This document shows positions 7,313-14,900 of a stretch of 20,203 nt of DNA, piece after piece; the first letter of the stretch is position 1; each line of letters starts with the position of its first letter. Below the pieces are notes generated by a model. The model was not told where the DNA came from and made no database searches. It worked only from the letters and a program-made list of their open reading frames with translations. The position numbers and the translations under genes were made by a program. This DNA comes from a virus: positions 1-20,203 of IMG/VR virus record IMGVR_UViG_3300030329_000133. One strand, 5' to 3'.

Positions 7313-9834
7313 TGGTTGTATGGGCACCGACTTGGTTTGGTAGTGCCGCAGCGGGCGGTTTTGCTATCACTAATTGCGTTATGCTAGATGGTTCGGCTGA
7401 TTATCTAAGTTTTACGCCGGGATCAGCGGGTAATCGCGATGCATGGACGTTATCGGTCTGGTTTAAACTTAGTGAAGTGCCAGCGGGTACGGGTCAGACG
7501 ATTCTTAGTGCTGGCGCAACAAATGATGAAGATTACTTGCGATTAGATGGCGACGGTAAACTACAATATCGTGTAATCACTAGTAGTAGTACGGTTGTTA
7601 ATAAAATTTCTAGTGCAATTTATCGTGATCCGACAGCCTGGGGGCATGCGGTTGTACGTTATGATAATTCGGGTAGTACATGTAGACTGTGGTTTAACGG
7701 CTCAGAAATTACAGCTTTTGCCACAAACACTAATCCAAGCAGTGATTCGTCTAATTTAAATAATAATGTAGCCATAAACATAGGTAGACGAGTCGCAGGT
7801 ACAGATCAATATGCCGATCTGTACGTTTCCAACATAGTGTTTGCGGACGGGACTATGACGGATGCGGATAGTTTTGGCGAGATAGACAGCGACACAGGCA
7901 TATGGATACCCAAGGATTATAGTGGATCATACGGGACTAATGGATTCAAACTTGAATTTAAACAAACAGGAACAAGTCAAAATTCGTCAGGCATAGGTGC
8001 GGATACGAGCGGAGAGGACAACCACTTCGCGGTTACGTCATTGGCGGCTGCAAATATTACAACCGACTCACCCACGAATACCGCTGCCGATAATGAGGGG
8101 AATTACTGTACTCTAAATCCATTAGATAGTGGTGGTGGTACATTTTCCAACGGTAATTTAAATTGGACAGGCAGTGCCAGCAAATCTGTGCGTGGAACAA
8201 TAGTTTTACCAGCGGGGGTGAAGGCACGATGGGAAGTGAAAACAAAAGGCACAGGGGGTAGTCATTATGTTGGGGTGATAAAGTCATCTGACGATGCGGA
8301 TGCGTATACTTTTGATGCGAATGAAATTCGATATAACACCGATGCCTGGGGTATTTCTGTCGATACCACAGGCACAAATGGCGCAAGACCCCAACATAAC
8401 AATTCATTAGAAACATCACTATTTGATTGGGCAGAAGATGATGTTCTTGGTGTCTACTGGGATGGTGAAAATGGCACTCTAAAATTTAATAGAAATGGAG
8501 GTTCATTAGGAACTGCTTACTCAAGCCTTGCTACTACAGCAAGTTGGATTCCTATACTATCGGATGGTGTAACAGATGGATACGAAACTAACTTTGGATC
8601 AACAGCATTTACGCATTCAACTGTTGATAGTAATTACGAGGAAGGAATAGCAACTCAAAATCTTCCAGAGCCGACAATCACAGATCCAAGCGCACATTTT
8701 CAAATTAAAACATGGACAGGAAATGGCAGTGACGCTAGGGCTTTGACTTTCGATGGAAATTCTGACCTACAGCCTGATTTAATATGGATCAAGAATAGAG
8801 ATGATAGTGCAGATCATGTTCTTTTCGACAGTGTGAGAGGATTCTCCACTTCAACGACAGGGACACAAATCTCTTCTAATTTAAATGCTGATCAACCTTC
8901 TACAACGGGTGGTCATGTTCAGTCCGTTCAGTCTGACGGATTTACGTTAAAAGATGGTACTGCTGGAAATGCAGATCATAATGTTAATAATTCATCGGAT
9001 GACTATGTAGCGTGGGGTTGGAAAGCTGGCGGTGAGCCTTCAGCCGATAATACTGAGAGTGCTGGTTCTTCACAGACAGCCGGGAGTGTTAAAATAGATG
9101 GGGCGAATGGTAGTTCCGCAAATGGTTCTATAGCAGTGACTAGAGCATCAGCTAATACTACGGCTGGTTTTTCTATAATTACTTACACAGGAACAGGTAG
9201 TAATGGAACTGTACCACATTTCTTAGGTGTAGCCCCTGAATTTATTTGTGTTAAGAAGCGAGGGAATGGAGATGATTCTACTGACAGACACTGGGGAGTT
9301 TATCACGTTAGTCAAGGAAACACTAAGTATGCTTTATTAAGTGATAGTAATGCTTTTGGTACAAGTTCAGGGTATTGGAATGATACTACACCGGGAACTT
9401 CCACCTTTGCAGTAGGAACTGATGACTCAGTTAATGGTAATAATGCACCTTATGTTGCCTATTGCTGGACGAGTGTAGAAGGCTTCTCAAAAATCGGATC
9501 ATATACAGGTAATAACAACGATGACGGACCTTTTATTTACCTTGGCTTCAAACCAGCTTTTTTTATGGCGAAAATGTCTAGTGCATCTGGCAGTTGGTTT
9601 TTGTGGGACAATGCTCGTGCTACGGATAATCCTGTAGAGCATGTTCTGTTTCCAAATGAAAGTGCGGCAGAAAATAACAGAGCTACTTCACACACGTATT
9701 ATCAAGGCGTTGATTTTCTGGCGAATGGAGTGAAATTCCGCAATGACCATCCCGACTGCAATGGTAATGGTACAACCAATATCTATGCAGCATTTGCAGA
9801 AACACCATTTGCATTTAACAATAGAGCGAGATGA
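7312..9834 (+). CDS. LamG + SPRY + beta-repeat receptor-binding/tail protein, 840 aa
   Basis: Residues about 21-190 look like a LamG/concanavalin-type jelly roll (LDGSADYLSFTP, AWTLSVWFKLSE, LRLDGDGKLQYRV). Residues about 285-435 look like a SPRY domain (ARWEVKTKGTGGSHYVGVIK, DDVLGVYWDGENGTLKFNRN). The rest carries three related beta-rich units: about 462-577 (LQPDLIWIKNRDDSADHVLF, DDYVAWGWKAG), about 618-720 (FSIITYTGTGSNGTVPHFLG, APYVAYCW) and about 724-836 (FSKIGSYTGNNNDDGPFIYL, NIYAAFAETPF). These match a tail-protein repeat common in marine phages. Carbohydrate or protein recognition at the host surface is inferred from the domains. The ATG overlaps the fibre stop and has no good ribosome site, so translation probably depends on coupling. 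Base composition changes inside the gene near 8.4 kb. Confidence 0.88.
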   Translation: MVVWAPTWFGSAAAGGFAITNCVMLDGSADYLSFTPGSAGNRDAWTLSVWFKLSEVPAGTGQTILSAGATNDEDYLRLDGDGKLQYRVITSSSTVVNKISSAIYRDPTAWGHAVVRYDNSGSTCRLWFNGSEITAFATNTNPSSDSSNLNNNVAINIGRRVAGTDQYADLYVSNIVFADGTMTDADSFGEIDSDTGIWIPKDYSGSYGTNGFKLEFKQTGTSQNSSGIGADTSGEDNHFAVTSLAAANITTDSPTNTAADNEGNYCTLNPLDSGGGTFSNGNLNWTGSASKSVRGTIVLPAGVKARWEVKTKGTGGSHYVGVIKSSDDADAYTFDANEIRYNTDAWGISVDTTGTNGARPQHNNSLETSLFDWAEDDVLGVYWDGENGTLKFNRNGGSLGTAYSSLATTASWIPILSDGVTDGYETNFGSTAFTHSTVDSNYEEGIATQNLPEPTITDPSAHFQIKTWTGNGSDARALTFDGNSDLQPDLIWIKNRDDSADHVLFDSVRGFSTSTTGTQISSNLNADQPSTTGGHVQSVQSDGFTLKDGTAGNADHNVNNSSDDYVAWGWKAGGEPSADNTESAGSSQTAGSVKIDGANGSSANGSIAVTRASANTTAGFSIITYTGTGSNGTVPHFLGVAPEFICVKKRGNGDDSTDRHWGVYHVSQGNTKYALLSDSNAFGTSSGYWNDTTPGTSTFAVGTDDSVNGNNAPYVAYCWTSVEGFSKIGSYTGNNNDDGPFIYLGFKPAFFMAKMSSASGSWFLWDNARATDNPVEHVLFPNESAAENNRATSHTYYQGVDFLANGVKFRNDHPDCNGNGTTNIYAAFAETPFAFNNRAR

Positions 9835-9986
9835 TTAAGGTTGGGAATGTATGGTATCCCAAGTCTCAACGGAAACAAGCGATGGCAGCATTTAAGATGC
9901 GGAGAAAGGCTTGGGTAACTGAATTAAGAAAGAGAAGTTTATATGGAACCTATAAGCGCAACAATCGCAGTTATCGCAGCCGCTAA
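9831..9986 (+). CDS. Small strongly basic protein, 51 aa
   Basis: A short frame starts at an ATGA overlap with the stop of the 840-aa gene and encodes MIKVGNVWYPKSQRKQ followed by a Lys/Arg-rich tail ending RNNRSYRSR. About a third of the residues are Arg or Lys, which suggests nucleic-acid contact or simply a small virion or regulatory peptide. Support is the coupled start and the absence of any other gene in the 108 bases before 9943. Against it, the frame runs 44 bases into the next gene and the ribosome site is weak. I do not recognise a family. Confidence 0.45.
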   Translation: MIKVGNVWYPKSQRKQAMAAFKMRRKAWVTELRKRSLYGTYKRNNRSYRSR

Positions 9987-10485
9987 GGGAGCCGTTGAAA
10001 CTGCATCTAATATCAAAGATATAGGCCAATCATTAGAGGCATTATTTTCAAATCACGAAAAAGAGGAAAAAAGTCCCAAGAAGGAAAAAACTAAGGCAAA
10101 ACCTAAAACACGTATGCAGCAAGTTTTACGTATGCGGTCTGGAGATGAAGGGTATGATGACGATACTTCCATAAGTGCAGTAGCCAATAAGGTACTTGAA
10201 GATAAACAAAAAGCTCTTGCATTACAAAATTTAGCTAAAGAGGTAGACCGTAAATGGGGGAGAGGAACTTGGGAGGAAATAAAAAAACAGAGAGTTAAAT
10301 TAATACAGGAAAAGGAAGCCGCTAACCAACTTGCCAAGGAAAACGCATTAAAAAAAGCTAAGGCAGATAAAATATTTTGGCATAAGTTTTGGGTTGAAAC
10401 TGGAAAAGTAGTGTTAATATTTTTATTTGTTGGAATAATGATCGGGTTTGTAATGTGGGCCGCAACTGCCCCAAAGATAAGGTAA
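9943..10485 (+). CDS. C-tail-anchored membrane protein, 180 aa, unknown function
   Basis: A mildly hydrophobic N-terminus (SATIAVIAAAKGAVETA) is followed by a very Lys/Glu-rich region (residues about 37-60), a helical charged body, and one clear transmembrane helix at about 156-174 (VVLIFLFVGIMIGFVMWAA) with a short basic tail. This is a tail-anchored topology with most of the protein on one side of the inner membrane. From memory, similar proteins (small N-terminal hydrophobic block, conserved W/G-rich middle, C-terminal helix) occur next to lysis genes in marine phages, without known function. The start has AGAAAGAGA a few bases upstream. It is followed four bases later by another membrane protein, then by endolysin and holin, so a part in lysis or superinfection control is plausible but unproven. 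Confidence 0.8.
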   Translation: MEPISATIAVIAAAKGAVETASNIKDIGQSLEALFSNHEKEEKSPKKEKTKAKPKTRMQQVLRMRSGDEGYDDDTSISAVANKVLEDKQKALALQNLAKEVDRKWGRGTWEEIKKQRVKLIQEKEAANQLAKENALKKAKADKIFWHKFWVETGKVVLIFLFVGIMIGFVMWAATAPKIR

Positions 10486-10489
10486 CATA

Positions 10490-10834
10490 ATGGAATTTGG
10501 GGTAAGGGAATTAGTACAATTTGGAACTCTATTGGCATCCTTAGCTGGAGCATTTGCCGTAGTAAAGTCACAGCTTGCCAGAGTAATAGAGGACATAGAT
10601 AGTATAAAAAAGGAATTACATGAATTAAATACCAGACTTGATAAAACGGAAGCTGACTCCGCTGTAATAAAACATCAAAATGAAGTCTTTGGTACTATCT
10701 TATCCCCTAAGAATTTAAAAGATTTAAATCGAAGCATAGCGGAATTACAAACGGAAATGAAAGTAGTACATAAAAATTTAGATCAGGTTTATAGGATGCA
10801 TAATGGAACGCATCCACCGATAAAAGGGAAATAA
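10490..10834 (+). CDS. Membrane-anchored coiled-coil protein, 114 aa (lysis-associated candidate)
   Basis: One N-terminal transmembrane helix (about residues 8-25, LVQFGTLLASLAGAFAVV) is followed by a long charged coiled coil (about 27-102, for example SIKKELHELNTRLDK and RSIAELQTEMKVVHKNL). This topology is shared by inner-membrane spanins and by several small phage membrane proteins. No lipobox or second overlapping spanin gene is visible, so a spanin call would be a guess. It lies four bases after the tail-anchored protein and two bases before the endolysin, inside the lysis cassette. A ribosome site (AAGG, about nine bases upstream) fits the ATG. Confidence 0.8.
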   Translation: MEFGVRELVQFGTLLASLAGAFAVVKSQLARVIEDIDSIKKELHELNTRLDKTEADSAVIKHQNEVFGTILSPKNLKDLNRSIAELQTEMKVVHKNLDQVYRMHNGTHPPIKGK

Positions 10835-10836
10835 CT

Positions 10837-11202
10837 ATGCCGGAATTTGGTACTAAAAGTAGGGAAAGATTAGAGACTTGTGATCCTCAGATTCAATTAG
10901 TTCTTGAGGAGGCAATTAAACATTATGATTTTTCCGTACTTGAGGGGCATAGAACTGAGGAAAAACAACAGGAATATTTTGAATCCGGAGCCAGTAAAGT
11001 TCAGTACCCTAATTCCAAACATAATTCCTTCCCATCTATGGCTGTGGATATAGTACCCTATCCGGTTGATTGGGAAAATACACATAGGTTTAATGAATTA
11101 GCTGACGTTATTACACAAGCCTGTGAAACTGTAGGTGTGGAAAATTTATATTGGGGTTATGATTTATGGCAATGGGATATGCCACATTGGGAGCTTAGGT
11201 AA
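10837..11202 (+). CDS. M15-family peptidoglycan endopeptidase (endolysin)
   Basis: A 121-residue single-domain enzyme with the M15 (VanY/L-alanyl-D-glutamate peptidase type) zinc site: His62 in SKHNSFPSMAVDI, Asp71 in AVDI, and His117 in WDMPHWEL, with Asp114 or Glu119 as the likely general base. The preceding GHRTEEKQQEYFESGASK segment is the usual lead-in of phage M15 endolysins. Length is typical of the minimal catalytic domain, with no cell-wall-binding domain and no signal peptide, so it should need the holin to reach the murein. It would cleave peptide stems or cross-links in peptidoglycan. AAAGGGA precedes the ATG, and the stop overlaps the holin start (TAATG). Confidence 0.93.
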   Translation: MPEFGTKSRERLETCDPQIQLVLEEAIKHYDFSVLEGHRTEEKQQEYFESGASKVQYPNSKHNSFPSMAVDIVPYPVDWENTHRFNELADVITQACETVGVENLYWGYDLWQWDMPHWELR

Positions 11203-11600
11203 TGCTACCACTTTTAGGACCACTAATCGGAGGGGCATTTGATATTGGTAAACAATACTTTGCCAATAAAGCGGAAAAGTCCAAAGCTAAACATGAACAG
11301 GAAATAGCGGTAATACGAGGGGATCAAAAGTGGGATGAAATACAGGCTAGGAATAGTGGGGAAAGTTGGAAGGATGAGTTCCTTACGATTGTAATAACAA
11401 CTCCCTTTATTGCGATGTTCCTTGCGGCTGTATTTAATAATCAGGAAATGGTCAATAGAATAGGGGAAGCCTTTATTATATTAAAGTCGGAAGTACCTCA
11501 GGAATACTGGACATTACTTTTGATTGCATTTAGTGCATCCTTTGGAATTAAAGGTATAGTCAAAGGTACAAAAACATTTATTGATGGGAAGAAAAAATAA
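11202..11600 (+). CDS. Holin, gene-transfer-agent/3TM type
   Basis: A 132-residue protein with a hydrophobic N-terminus (LPLLGPLIGGAF), a charged amphipathic stretch (about 20-58), a membrane helix at about 61-79 (LTIVITTPFIAMFLAAVF), a second at about 101-120 (YWTLLLIAFSASFGIKGIV) and a Lys-rich end. The W-K-D-E motif before the first helix and the A-x-FGIKG block in the last fit the 3TM holin family first named from gene transfer agents. It would form the inner-membrane lesion that releases the endolysin encoded just upstream. It is coupled to the endolysin and to the adaptor by TAATG overlaps, which places lysis and tail assembly in one transcript. Confidence 0.88.
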   Translation: MLPLLGPLIGGAFDIGKQYFANKAEKSKAKHEQEIAVIRGDQKWDEIQARNSGESWKDEFLTIVITTPFIAMFLAAVFNNQEMVNRIGEAFIILKSEVPQEYWTLLLIAFSASFGIKGIVKGTKTFIDGKKK

Positions 11601-12256
11601 TGGCATTTCGATCTACATTAAATAAAGTTTTAATAAGACTTAGGGAGGATACAATCAGTTCCGATTGGTCCGGAGCAATTAATGATTCCTCAGCGGTTGA
11701 TGATTATCAAAAACTTATAGGGGAATTTGTTAATGAAGCTAAGACTATTGTGGAGGATGCTTGGAACTGGGGAGCCTTAAGGACAGTCATAAGTATTAGC
11801 ACTACTTCCGGAACATCTCAGTACACTGTAACTGGTGTAAATAATCGTAGTCGTATTTTACAGGTTATTGACTCTACAAATAATTCAATTCTTCCTCAGA
11901 CCTCCGATGACTACTTTTATAATGTAACACATACAGGATCATCCTCCAATGGAATCCCAAGTTACTATCGACTTAATAATAATACTATAGACTTTTGGCC
12001 CACTCCAGGGGGAACTTATGCAATTAAAATACATGCCGTAGATGCCGCTGATGATCTTACAGATGCTACGGACACCTTAGGAGTCCAGGAACATTTAGTT
12101 GTCCTGGGAGCCTACGCATTGGCATTATCGGAACGTGGAGAAGATGGAGGTACGCCCAGTGACCAAGCAATGTTGAGATTCAAGACTGCACTAACTGATG
12201 CAATTTCACAAGATTCCCAACGAACTGTAAATGAGACAACGTGGTATGCCAGCTAA
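11600..12256 (+). CDS. Head-tail adaptor protein
   Basis: A 218-residue protein with a helical N-terminal part (LIGEFVNEAKTIVEDAWNWG), a beta-rich middle (YYRLNNNTIDFWPTPGGTYA) and a helical end (EHLVVLGAYALALSERGED). This helix-sandwich-helix layout, with the WNW and FWPTP signatures, is that of podovirus adaptor proteins that bind the portal and receive the nozzle. It is immediately followed by the nozzle-like gene, which is the usual order for these partners. GGGAAG lies upstream, and the start is a TAATG overlap with the holin stop. No corresponding adaptor gene is visible in the first module of this window. Confidence 0.85.
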   Translation: MAFRSTLNKVLIRLREDTISSDWSGAINDSSAVDDYQKLIGEFVNEAKTIVEDAWNWGALRTVISISTTSGTSQYTVTGVNNRSRILQVIDSTNNSILPQTSDDYFYNVTHTGSSSNGIPSYYRLNNNTIDFWPTPGGTYAIKIHAVDAADDLTDATDTLGVQEHLVVLGAYALALSERGEDGGTPSDQAMLRFKTALTDAISQDSQRTVNETTWYAS

Positions 12257-14105
12257 AGCAATTACACCAATCCCCTTAAGTGGAATGGGGAGTTCCGGAT
12301 TAAATACTCAGGCCCAGGATTCCACTTTGGGTCCTGAGTGGCTCACACAGGCCGATGGCATGGTGTTCGATCTACAGGGTCGGATAGCGTCCCGTAAGGG
12401 TATCAAGATGGTATCCAAAGCCATAGCTAGTCCAGTTAAGTCCATAGCTGGATATATTAAATCCAATCGAACCAGGGAATACTATGCCGGAGCAGGGAAT
12501 GCAATCTATAAGATAGACACTTCCACTACTCCTTATTCCCTAACGTCCCAAAGTTTCTCAGGAAGCGCACAGACTATATCGGACGCTAATTGGACATGGG
12601 TAAACTTTAATGATGAACTATGGGGTATTCAGACAGGTCATAAAGCTATAAATTATGACGGTACAAACTGGTACGATATAGATGATTTAGGTGCCTATGC
12701 CGCACCAGCCGGAGTAACTACCTTTGATCCCTCCTGTGGCCTGGGGGAATTTGGTCGTATGTGGTACGGAGGTATTACTGAAGCACCTGGAGTTGTTTTT
12801 TATTCCGATAACTTAATAGGGGAAAAACTTACCGGAGGAGCCGCTGGTTCCCTTGACCTTAAGACAGTATGGGGTAATGATGAGGTAGTTGGTCTAGCCG
12901 CCATTATGGATAAACTTGTAATATTTGGTAAACAGAATATTGCAATTTATTCCGGAGCCTCCAATCCGGCTTCCATGGCTCTTGAGGAAGTCATTAAGGG
13001 TACGGGGTTAGCGGGGAAGGACAATATAGCCTATGTAGGTACGGACATATTATTCCTAAGTTATGAAGGATTAATGTCCCTGGGCAGACTTCAACAAACC
13101 GATGGTAAAGCTCCCATACAGGATTTATCAATAACTGTTCGTAATGATCTTGCCACAATCTTATCATCCGCTACTGTAGCAAATATAAAGACTGCTTATT
13201 ATCCGGAAGATGGTTTGTTAGTTATCTTTATGCCGGATGAAAAGAAATGTTATGTATTCGATGTTAAGGTACAGACACAATCCCCCAGGGTAACTACATG
13301 GCCCCTTACTACGGCTCCCTTATGTGGATTAGGTACGATTGACGGTAAATTATTTATTGGTTTACCTACAGGTGTAGCGGAGTACACAGGATATATTGAT
13401 GTAACTATTACTTCCGATGGTTCCGGTGGATGGACTTCCACAGATTCAAATTATAGTTATGTATTTCAAACTTCCTGGTTAGATTTAAATTCCCCTACAT
13501 TTGCTAAAATTATTAAGTCCGGACTTTTTGCAATCACGGGTGGTCGAGGGTCCAGTTCCACAATATCAGTCTATAAAGATTTTGAATTGGGTTCCCCTTA
13601 TTCCAAAACTATTTCCCTTGTGTCCGGTGTAACCATATCGTTATATACAGGGGGAGATGACGGTGCAGCATTAGTAGCTGGAACAAGATCATTTTATAAT
13701 AATACAACATTAGTTACTGTAACTCCCACAGCGAATGTAAATGGAGCTACGAGTAGCACTACAGCATTAGTAGTAGATGGAAATTCCGGAACAATAGAAG
13801 CTGGAATGTCCGTAACCGGAACGGGTATTGTAGGAACAGTTACAGTTTCATCTTTATCAAATCAAAATAATCTAGTTTTGTCCTCTGCCCAATCATTAAG
13901 TAATGATACTGCATTAACATTTAAATCACCAGCTTATGGGTCTACATTAGCTAAATACGGGGCTGCTTCTGGTCCCAAGGACTATAAAGTTTCCCTAGGT
14001 AGGACAGGGAAAGTTATTAAATTAAAGATGGATACAACAGTCGAGGGTCATTATTCCAGTTTAACGGCTGCGACATTATTAACGAAACAAGGTAAGATAA
14101 GGTAA
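12231..14105 (+). CDS. Tail nozzle/stabilisation-like protein, copy B
   Basis: The second nozzle-family protein, 624 residues, directly after the adaptor. Blocks shared with copy A at 195: TWVNFNDELWGIQTG near residue 122, IAIYSGASNPASM near 237 and GTDILFLSYEGLMSLGRL near 270, with spacing within two residues of copy A. The C-terminal part ends in KDYKVSLGRTGKVIKLKMDT, typical of a closing beta domain. Between them, about residues 485-566, sits an apparent inserted domain (see separate entry). Two starts are possible: ATG 12231, or ATG 12246, giving MPAKAITPIPLSG, which fits the family N-terminus better; both lack a strong ribosome site and overlap the adaptor stop, suggesting coupling. Serine codons are strongly TCC (9 of the first 16), unlike copy A, which argues the copies have different histories. 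Confidence 0.85.
   Translation: MRQRGMPAKAITPIPLSGMGSSGLNTQAQDSTLGPEWLTQADGMVFDLQGRIASRKGIKMVSKAIASPVKSIAGYIKSNRTREYYAGAGNAIYKIDTSTTPYSLTSQSFSGSAQTISDANWTWVNFNDELWGIQTGHKAINYDGTNWYDIDDLGAYAAPAGVTTFDPSCGLGEFGRMWYGGITEAPGVVFYSDNLIGEKLTGGAAGSLDLKTVWGNDEVVGLAAIMDKLVIFGKQNIAIYSGASNPASMALEEVIKGTGLAGKDNIAYVGTDILFLSYEGLMSLGRLQQTDGKAPIQDLSITVRNDLATILSSATVANIKTAYYPEDGLLVIFMPDEKKCYVFDVKVQTQSPRVTTWPLTTAPLCGLGTIDGKLFIGLPTGVAEYTGYIDVTITSDGSGGWTSTDSNYSYVFQTSWLDLNSPTFAKIIKSGLFAITGGRGSSSTISVYKDFELGSPYSKTISLVSGVTISLYTGGDDGAALVAGTRSFYNNTTLVTVTPTANVNGATSSTTALVVDGNSGTIEAGMSVTGTGIVGTVTVSSLSNQNNLVLSSAQSLSNDTALTFKSPAYGSTLAKYGAASGPKDYKVSLGRTGKVIKLKMDTTVEGHYSSLTAATLLTKQGKIR
13735..13925 (+). other. Probable inserted beta domain within nozzle copy B
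   Basis: This in-frame segment (about residues 502-565) encodes a self-contained beta motif: DGNSGTIEAGMSVTGTGIVG, then a TVTVSSLSNQNNLVLSS block and SLSNDTALTF. I recall the G-x-I-x-x-GM-x-VTG-x-GI pattern as a mobile domain scattered among marine phage structural proteins. It interrupts the region between SLYTGGDDGAA and YGSTLAKYGAASG, and nothing like it occurs in copy A. TCC serines are rarer here (3 of 11) than in the first part of the gene. Confidence 0.6.
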
Positions 14106-14117
14106 GAGGAGTAGATT

Positions 14118-14897
14118 ATGGATTGGACAAGTTTAATACCGTCAGTTATTGGAGGTGGTCTGGGATTATTAGGTTCCAAACTTCAATCCGATGCTGCACA
14201 GGACGCAGAGGAAGCAAGAGCAGCTGCACTGGAAAGAAACGCAGATAGAGCTTTAGCGGAAGCACAACCTTGGGGTGTTGTTGGGACGGGCGGTGTTGCT
14301 GATTTCGATCAAGATAGTCGTACTGCAATGATGGGTCTTTCCCCTGATCTACAGGCAATTTATACCGGAGCCTTAGGAAGAAGTGGTTTATGGGGAGACC
14401 AGGCAATGGCACTGGGAGCTAACCCATTTGCCGCCGCAGATGCTTTTTATAATCAACAACAAGCATACTGGCAACCTAAGGAAGATCAATTAAGAACAGA
14501 TGCGGAAACACGGTTAATGGCTCAAGGACGCTTAGGCAGTACAGGAGGTCAAAGGCAGTACCAAAGTGTAGAGGATGCAATTCTACAGGCTCAAGGCCAA
14601 CGTAGAACGGAATCTTTAAATCAATCACAACAATTAATTAATACTTTATTGGGTAGGGAATCAGCCGATATAGGGCAAGCTGTTGGACTTCTAAATATTC
14701 CATTACAGTACGGTGCGCTTGGTAGGGGTATAGGTGGTGACTTAGGTAAAGCCGCTGCATATGGTTTGGAATCCAGAGCTACCGGAGCAAAAGCATTATC
14801 GGACGTTAGAAGTGCTAGTCCTTGGGGATCAGCTTTAAGTGGTCTTGCTGGTTTATTTACTACACCCCAAGCTAAAGCTGTTTTTGGTGGAGGATAA
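14118..14897 (+). CDS. Structural protein, 259 aa, positional analogue of the 324-aa protein
   Basis: A Gly-rich hydrophobic N-terminus (SLIPSVIGGGLGLLGSK) precedes an Ala/Glu-rich helix. Residues about 109-195 carry QQAYWQPKEDQLRTDAETRL, then MAQGRLGSTGGQRQY and a Gln-rich helix. The order (acidic helix, a Q-G-x-x-G-S/T turn, Gln-rich helix) parallels residues 147-215 of the 324-aa protein at 2022, and both follow a nozzle gene, but the similarity is too weak to prove homology by eye. A strong ribosome site AGAGGAG (14105-14111) lies six bases before the ATG. There are no enzymatic motifs; probably a minor virion or internal protein. Confidence 0.75.
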   Translation: MDWTSLIPSVIGGGLGLLGSKLQSDAAQDAEEARAAALERNADRALAEAQPWGVVGTGGVADFDQDSRTAMMGLSPDLQAIYTGALGRSGLWGDQAMALGANPFAAADAFYNQQQAYWQPKEDQLRTDAETRLMAQGRLGSTGGQRQYQSVEDAILQAQGQRRTESLNQSQQLINTLLGRESADIGQAVGLLNIPLQYGALGRGIGGDLGKAAAYGLESRATGAKALSDVRSASPWGSALSGLAGLFTTPQAKAVFGGG

Positions 14898-14900
14898 ATA

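Noticed and set aside
8057-8419. 120-codon minus-strand frame
   Set aside because: Antisense to the SPRY-encoding region, His/Tyr-rich nonsense-like translation, no ribosome site.
10053-10571. 172-codon open frame on the minus strand
   Set aside because: It lies opposite two well-supported membrane-protein genes, its hydrophobic Phe/Leu/Ser-rich translation is the usual reverse image of Lys/Glu-rich coding DNA, and no ribosome site or coupling supports it.
195-14105. Doubled nozzle genes as a simple tandem duplication or duplicated assembly of the same sequence
   Set aside because: The two genes show no DNA-level identity by eye, differ by about 120 residues and in codon use; the similarity is only in spaced protein blocks.
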